Positions 50,201 through 56,200 of a stretch of DNA of 64,000 nucleotides are shown piece by piece. Where the stretch lies: the NCBI GenBank assembly GCA_964036315.1, contig OZ038485.1, positions 74,286,048 through 74,350,047 on the forward strand, in the 5' to 3' direction. The position numbers and the translations under genes were made by a program. The notes under the pieces are model-generated. The model ran no database searches. It was not told the origin of the DNA and saw only the letters and a list, made by a program, of their open reading frames with translations. The DNA comes from Acanthosepion esculentum. Taxonomy: Eukaryota > Mollusca > Cephalopoda > Sepiida > Sepiidae. Every line of letters starts with the position of its first letter. The stretch's first letter is position 1.

Positions 50201-53200
50201 TATGTTAATTGCTTTTCTATCCTTTCTGTAATCTTTTCTACTGTTGTTGTTTCCTTATATAAAAGACATCAATATTTTAGCCATTGTTGTTCTGCTTCTG
50301 CAAATATTATTTCCTTTTTTTTTCGCCACATTCTAATTTTCCTGCCGCCCACCCTCACAGCCGTGTCCACATCCCTAGTCGACCGTGAACGTATGGACAA
50401 CACCCCGCTTACTGGATCTAAAAACTAACACAACGTGGACAGCGAACGGGACTTGACCAGTTGACCGGTCGAAATAATCTACGGGTACTCAGGGAGCGTG
50501 CGGCCAGCTACCCCTGAGTTCGGTTCAGACCGAGTGGGCGCCTCAACCCAAAGAGGAAGACGCCGGAGGTTGAGGGGCTGAAGGGACGGAGTGGTAAAGC
50601 CATACTATTGCCGATAGTAAATTTATAAGAGAAAAACTGCTAGGATGTTGAAAGAGAGTTTAATAGAATAGAATTGTAATCGATTACAGCGACACTATAA
50701 ACAGGTTTACAGAACTAGATGTTTACCCTGTGCTCATCATTTCTAAAATGGTTGATGATATAGCCCAGTACAATATCTTCACTACAGCTTACCATCAGAT
50801 CCTTATCAGCAACAGTGATCGTAAGTTTTGCCACTTACCTCAAAGGTGAGTGGCAAACTATACCAATTTACTCGCTCCACTTTTGGTGTTACAAATGTCG
50901 CAGTGTGCATTCCAGACAGGTATTGACATCATCGATAAGGAAAAATTGACAGATATATTTGTCTTTGTGGATAATGTTTACAATATGTGAGAAAACCTAA
51001 GAAGAACATGATTATAATAAAAAAATTCTATGATTCGTCTAAGAAGTACAATATCACACTAAGTAAAAGTAAAAGTACTATTTCGACTAATTCAATTACA
51101 TTACTTGGGTACACTATCTAAAACAATCAGGTATCACCTGACTACAGCAGATTTAAACCTCTTCTCGAAATGCTGCGACCTCTAAAATAAAAAATCTCAA
51201 AAGCGAATGGCTGCGACGTTCTCATATTATGGTAAATTTATTCAGAACTCTTCAGACAAAATACTATTGAATCACAGTTTCTGCTACCACCATCAGTGTT
51301 ACACGCATTCCAAATCCTGAAAATGGTAATAAAGAATTTGAAGTAGAAACAGATGCTAGCAATTAATGCATGGCAACAACTTTAAATCAACAGGGCCGAC
51401 CTGTTACATTCTTTTCTCGTAGCCTGAATTCTAATGAAATCAAACATCATGCTATTGAAAAGGATGCTGTTGCCATAGTCGAAGATCTACGGAAGTGGCG
51501 TCATTTTTTACTTGACAAACATTTTAGTCATCACACACCAAAAATTATTGCTGTTCGATAACACTAGAAAATCCAATATAAAAAGTGATAAGATATGCCG
51601 TTAGCGCTGTCCCAAGTTTAAATTCAGTGTCATTTAGCGTCCAGGAACTGAAAATACTGTTGCTGATACTTTTTCTCGAATCTCTGCCCACACTTACACG
51701 TTGCAAGACCTTCATGATTTGCATCTTGATTTTTCTGGATCTTAACTGATGCTAAAACCACTGGTATCCTTGCAGTACACCAAATCACCTTCCATAAGGA
51801 ATAATGAGACTAGATCCTTGACACGATCACAGAAATGTGAAATCCGTACATCACCAGCTAATAGATTCTACTGCTGTAATCTGGAACCTAACAGTTATGA
51901 AGTGTAGTTCAGAGACGGATGTTGGACAATAATCTGAGGTTTCGTTGTTTTCCCCATCATCTGACTCAATTTTATATGATTCCGGTGCTTCTGGGGCTGA
52001 TATATCTTCATTATGGGAGAAAGGACGCAATACTGATGGAATCTTTGGAGATTGCGCTGTTCATTTCTTTTTCTTTCACAGCTCCTTAGCAAATGGAGGC
52101 ACCATACAGAAGTAGCAATCAGTGACTTGATCGGTTGTCTCTCTCCAAATCCTGGGAATTTCTTCCTGTTTAGCCATTGACTGAGATTTGTTACACAGGC
52201 AGTACAGCAAATGTGCGATTCCCACTTGACTTTGTGTCCAATTTTGCACCCAAAATATAGCTGGTAAGCTTTTCTTACAACAGGTGTTATATTTCGCTTT
52301 TGAGATGCAAAAATCACTTTGCCATTCACATAGAAGTTATCAGCTTTGTTCAGACATTCACGGGATATTTTTCACAAATCAGTTAAATGCGTGAAAATGA
52401 GAAGAATTTTGATGAAATATTCATGTAACACTAGTACCATAACTTGAAATCTAGAGCCAACTATAAAATGTTTGATAATTATATACTTCTAGATTATATT
52501 AAATGTGCAGCTTGTCGATGGAACTGTCAGCATGCTATACATTATATGATAACATTTCTAATTGTATTTTCACCATTTCAGATATTCCTGTCTGGGCAAG
52601 TAAAGAGGAAATGGAATATTATCTCGAAGCGATGCCGACGATGGGTAAAATGAATGTCGATATTGAAGGCAATTGTTCATGCAAAACATATACAATAGAA
52701 TGGATCACCAACCCGGGTCATAAAGATATGCTAACTGTAAGATTTGAGTATTTTACTAAGAAAACCAACGATGATTAAATTTCCTGCAAGCATTTTAAAT
52801 GAAATATAGAGAACCCACAACTAAATTCACATCATACAAAGTGCTATCTTTGCATTTTATATCATGTAATTATCGTAGAATAAATCAAAAGAAACCTTTT
52901 TGCCGTCATATCCAATCTGTATGAATTCTAAAATAGCATTACAGTAACTATTGACAGATGTAAAGAAAGATGATAATTAAATGACGCAATAATTGTAACA
53001 ATATTATTATAAATCGCTATTTATTGCTGTTTTTGTTTTTGTATTAGTTTATCAGCATGATTTGTAAACAGTATTTTTCCATCAAAGATACGCAAAAACA
53101 TTTGGTATGTCAAACTTGTTTGTTACTGGCGTTTTTGCTACTTGTTGTTAATCTTACAAAGTACTGCTTTGTTTATTTAGAATTTGTTGTATATCTGTAT

Positions 53201-56200
53201 TAATATTACGGAAAATTTCATAAAATTTCTTCTGCTGAAAATTCAAAATTATTTGTTTTCACAGTAGCATTTTATTTAGCTACGTGTTTACTAAACAGAA
53301 AACACTTGTTTTTACGAATTTAATTTTTAGCTGATCAAAACTAACATTACGGGGATTAATGTAACTTCCTCAGTAAAAATTACGCGTTATGGCGGCTACT
53401 ACATGAAACCAGTTCCAGGAGAACATTTTAGAACAATACATAACAAACCACAGGTAAGCTGAAAATCTTCGATAATGTCAAAATTATGTAAACGCAATTG
53501 CTGTTTATTTTACATAGAGAATTACGAATAACTTATAAATGATGACATTAGATATTAATAGAAGCATCTGATCTGAACCATTGATTTGTCTTTATTGCAT
53601 ATATAGTTATATCTACATATGTATATCCGCGCGTGTATACTAGTGTAACTTTTGTTGCAGGCAACAGTCCAATTATCAAAGCATGCGTTAATGGTGATGA
53701 TATTTGAAGAAATAGTTGATTTCAGGCATAAAAGTGATTCATTGTCGTACAATCACATACATCTCTTGTTTTTAAGTATAAAGGTTATACAACTTCATTT
53801 TAATAATCACGTTGTAATTAGGGTAGTGAAGTAATTAATAGGTGCTTTGGGGGATCTGTTCAGCATCGATTCCAAGTGTTTCCTCACATCTCAACAATCT
53901 CAAGTACCTAGGGATGAGTGAGGTTGAAACATAGGATAAACACGCTGACTAATAAAGAGACCGGTGAGGAAAACATTAAAACAGTAGAGATTGATCAATA
54001 AAGAAATTTGGAAAGAAACAGAAGAGGTAGATATTAAACAGAATCCCAAATGAGGAAGTTCCATCAATATTTAAAATGAATTGATGAAATTGGGAGGTGG
54101 AAAAATCTGAAATAACGAAACAAATACTGGAAAAGAATATCATATATTATAAATTTACGCTTTAGAAAACTCCATGTAATAGAGCAAGCCATGCATGTTT
54201 AGATAGCGCAAAGCCATAGCAGACTGAAATTGGAAGAATATATTTATGGTTCTTTGTTTAAAATTACAATATAAGCTGATACTGAAATTACACGAACAAG
54301 AGGCAACAATAACAATCAGTGTTATGAAAAAAGCAACAGACGCTGTCTCCGTCTCATAAGTTTGGACGTAAATAAAAGGAATGGCTTTCCTCGGTGACGT
54401 CTTTCATTCCTTATTCAAGTCGTAATTATCTGGAATGGAAATAGCGAAATAAATTCTCTGGAAATTCCTTCCTTTTTGGATTGCTCTTATGTCGTAATGT
54501 GTTGCCAATGATAAAGCCAGTTACGACAATCAAGAGTCTCTTTGTGAACCAAGAGGAGCATGAAAAATATGGTTGAAGTAGATAATCAATCATATAATTA
54601 GTATTTATATGAAGTATCCTCTGAGTTGGATTGCTGAAAGATGTCTGTCGGGTACCCGAAATTTTGATGACTGACTTCTTTCACCTATCACTAAAAAAGC
54701 AGTTCAAACCTCCACTCATCTCTTTATAAGACAACCAAATGAATGTTTCAGTTATATTGACGGCATTGCTCCTGGTGTTTAAATATAAAAAATTAAATTC
54801 TTTCAAATTTTGTTTTGCAATAATTTTGACGATTATTTGCTCTCATTTTAATTTTTAGGGTTTTTTTTTCTAACTTTAATCATTAATCTTACAAAGTACT
54901 ACTTTAATCTTTTTTTTTTTTTTTTTTGTATATTTTTATTAATATTTCGAAAAATCTACGCTAATGAGGAGACAGAACGTATCGAAAATAAAGGATAGAT
55001 ATTTGATTAGATTCGAACTCGCGTAACTTTTGCGCCTGGGTGAATTCACCAGCTCCTTCAACCGACACTAAACTACAAAAAAGTCAACGGTTTTGTTGAA
55101 AAAATCTAACCTTTAAGCTCCGTTAAACAATCTTTCTCGATCCATAAGTTAAAATGAAAATAAATCATAATCAAAATGAATAATAATTGTTGACAATGCT
55201 TCATCTAAAAAATAAATTATCTTCATTCAGAAACTAAATAATTTGCGAAATGTTGCCTTTGTTGATTGCTTTTATTTATTTACCATTGACTTTTTAAATC
55301 ACAACACATAAATGCAAATCGATACTTTTTATAGCATAAATCTTTATCAAAGGAATTCTTTATATAATTGGAAACAGTAATAAAACCTATGGTCTAAAAT
55401 ATATCAATCGTGAATTCGAACATTATGATGCAGGTGACCGCTTTTATCAACGACATCAGTACGGCTCTGGCTTCGGGTGGCGATGCATCATTTGAATGGA
55501 CAATGGCTGCCACACCCACTATCATAAACGTGAATCCTTCTCAAGGTCAGTGAAAGTTTTTATTGTAAGAAGTGAAAGGTGTAGTGAAATAATTTATTAG
55601 TTTCTGCAAATCGCTACAATTGCAATGCCAAGTTTAAATTTTGATAAGTAGTTTTAGGTTTTATTCTTATTCCGAGATTTTGCGAGATTTACGAAAACAG
55701 CTGGACAACAGACAAGTTTTCTTTGTTAATTATTGAATAGTATAAATGATGGTGGATATAGTACTCTGAAATTATTTTAAACTAATGTAAAACATTACAT
55801 TATACTCTGAAATTACTTTAAACTAATGTAAAACATTTAAAATTTGCATTTAATACTTAACTTTTCATCATCAGTTCAAAAGTTACGTTCAAACTGGTCC
55901 AAAATTAAGACCCATACTTAGAATGATCATTGCTGAACGGGTATCAATGTTGCTGTTGCTATAATTAAAATTATTTCGATAACGCCTAAAAACATGGTTG
56001 ACGCTGAAAAAATAACCTTGGTACATGTTTGGCATTTTCACAAGGATAAAATTTGAGCATTAACACCCTTGAAAAATGCTTCCTTTAGCGTTTTTCATTG
56101 ATCGTAGTAAACATGAAATGCAAAAGAGCTAGAGAATTTTAGATGCTCAATTCATTAACTTAAATTCAAACAAAAAATATTTTTTTTTTTTTGGAATCTG

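Larger units (their letters stand above)
47500..51745 (+). mobile_element. Ty3/gypsy retrotransposon 2, decayed, with nested GC-rich insert
   Basis: Order on + strand: gag-like frames (47720-48240), zinc knuckles (48318-48420), protease-like segment, a non-gypsy block (about 48900-50650), then RT (50700-51170) and RNase H plus connection (51300-51745: RPGTENTVADTFSRI). Integrase and both LTRs were not found; it stops where the minus-strand pseudogene resumes. The left end is uncertain by about 250 bp. A different lineage from gypsy 1 by sequence. Confidence 0.75.
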
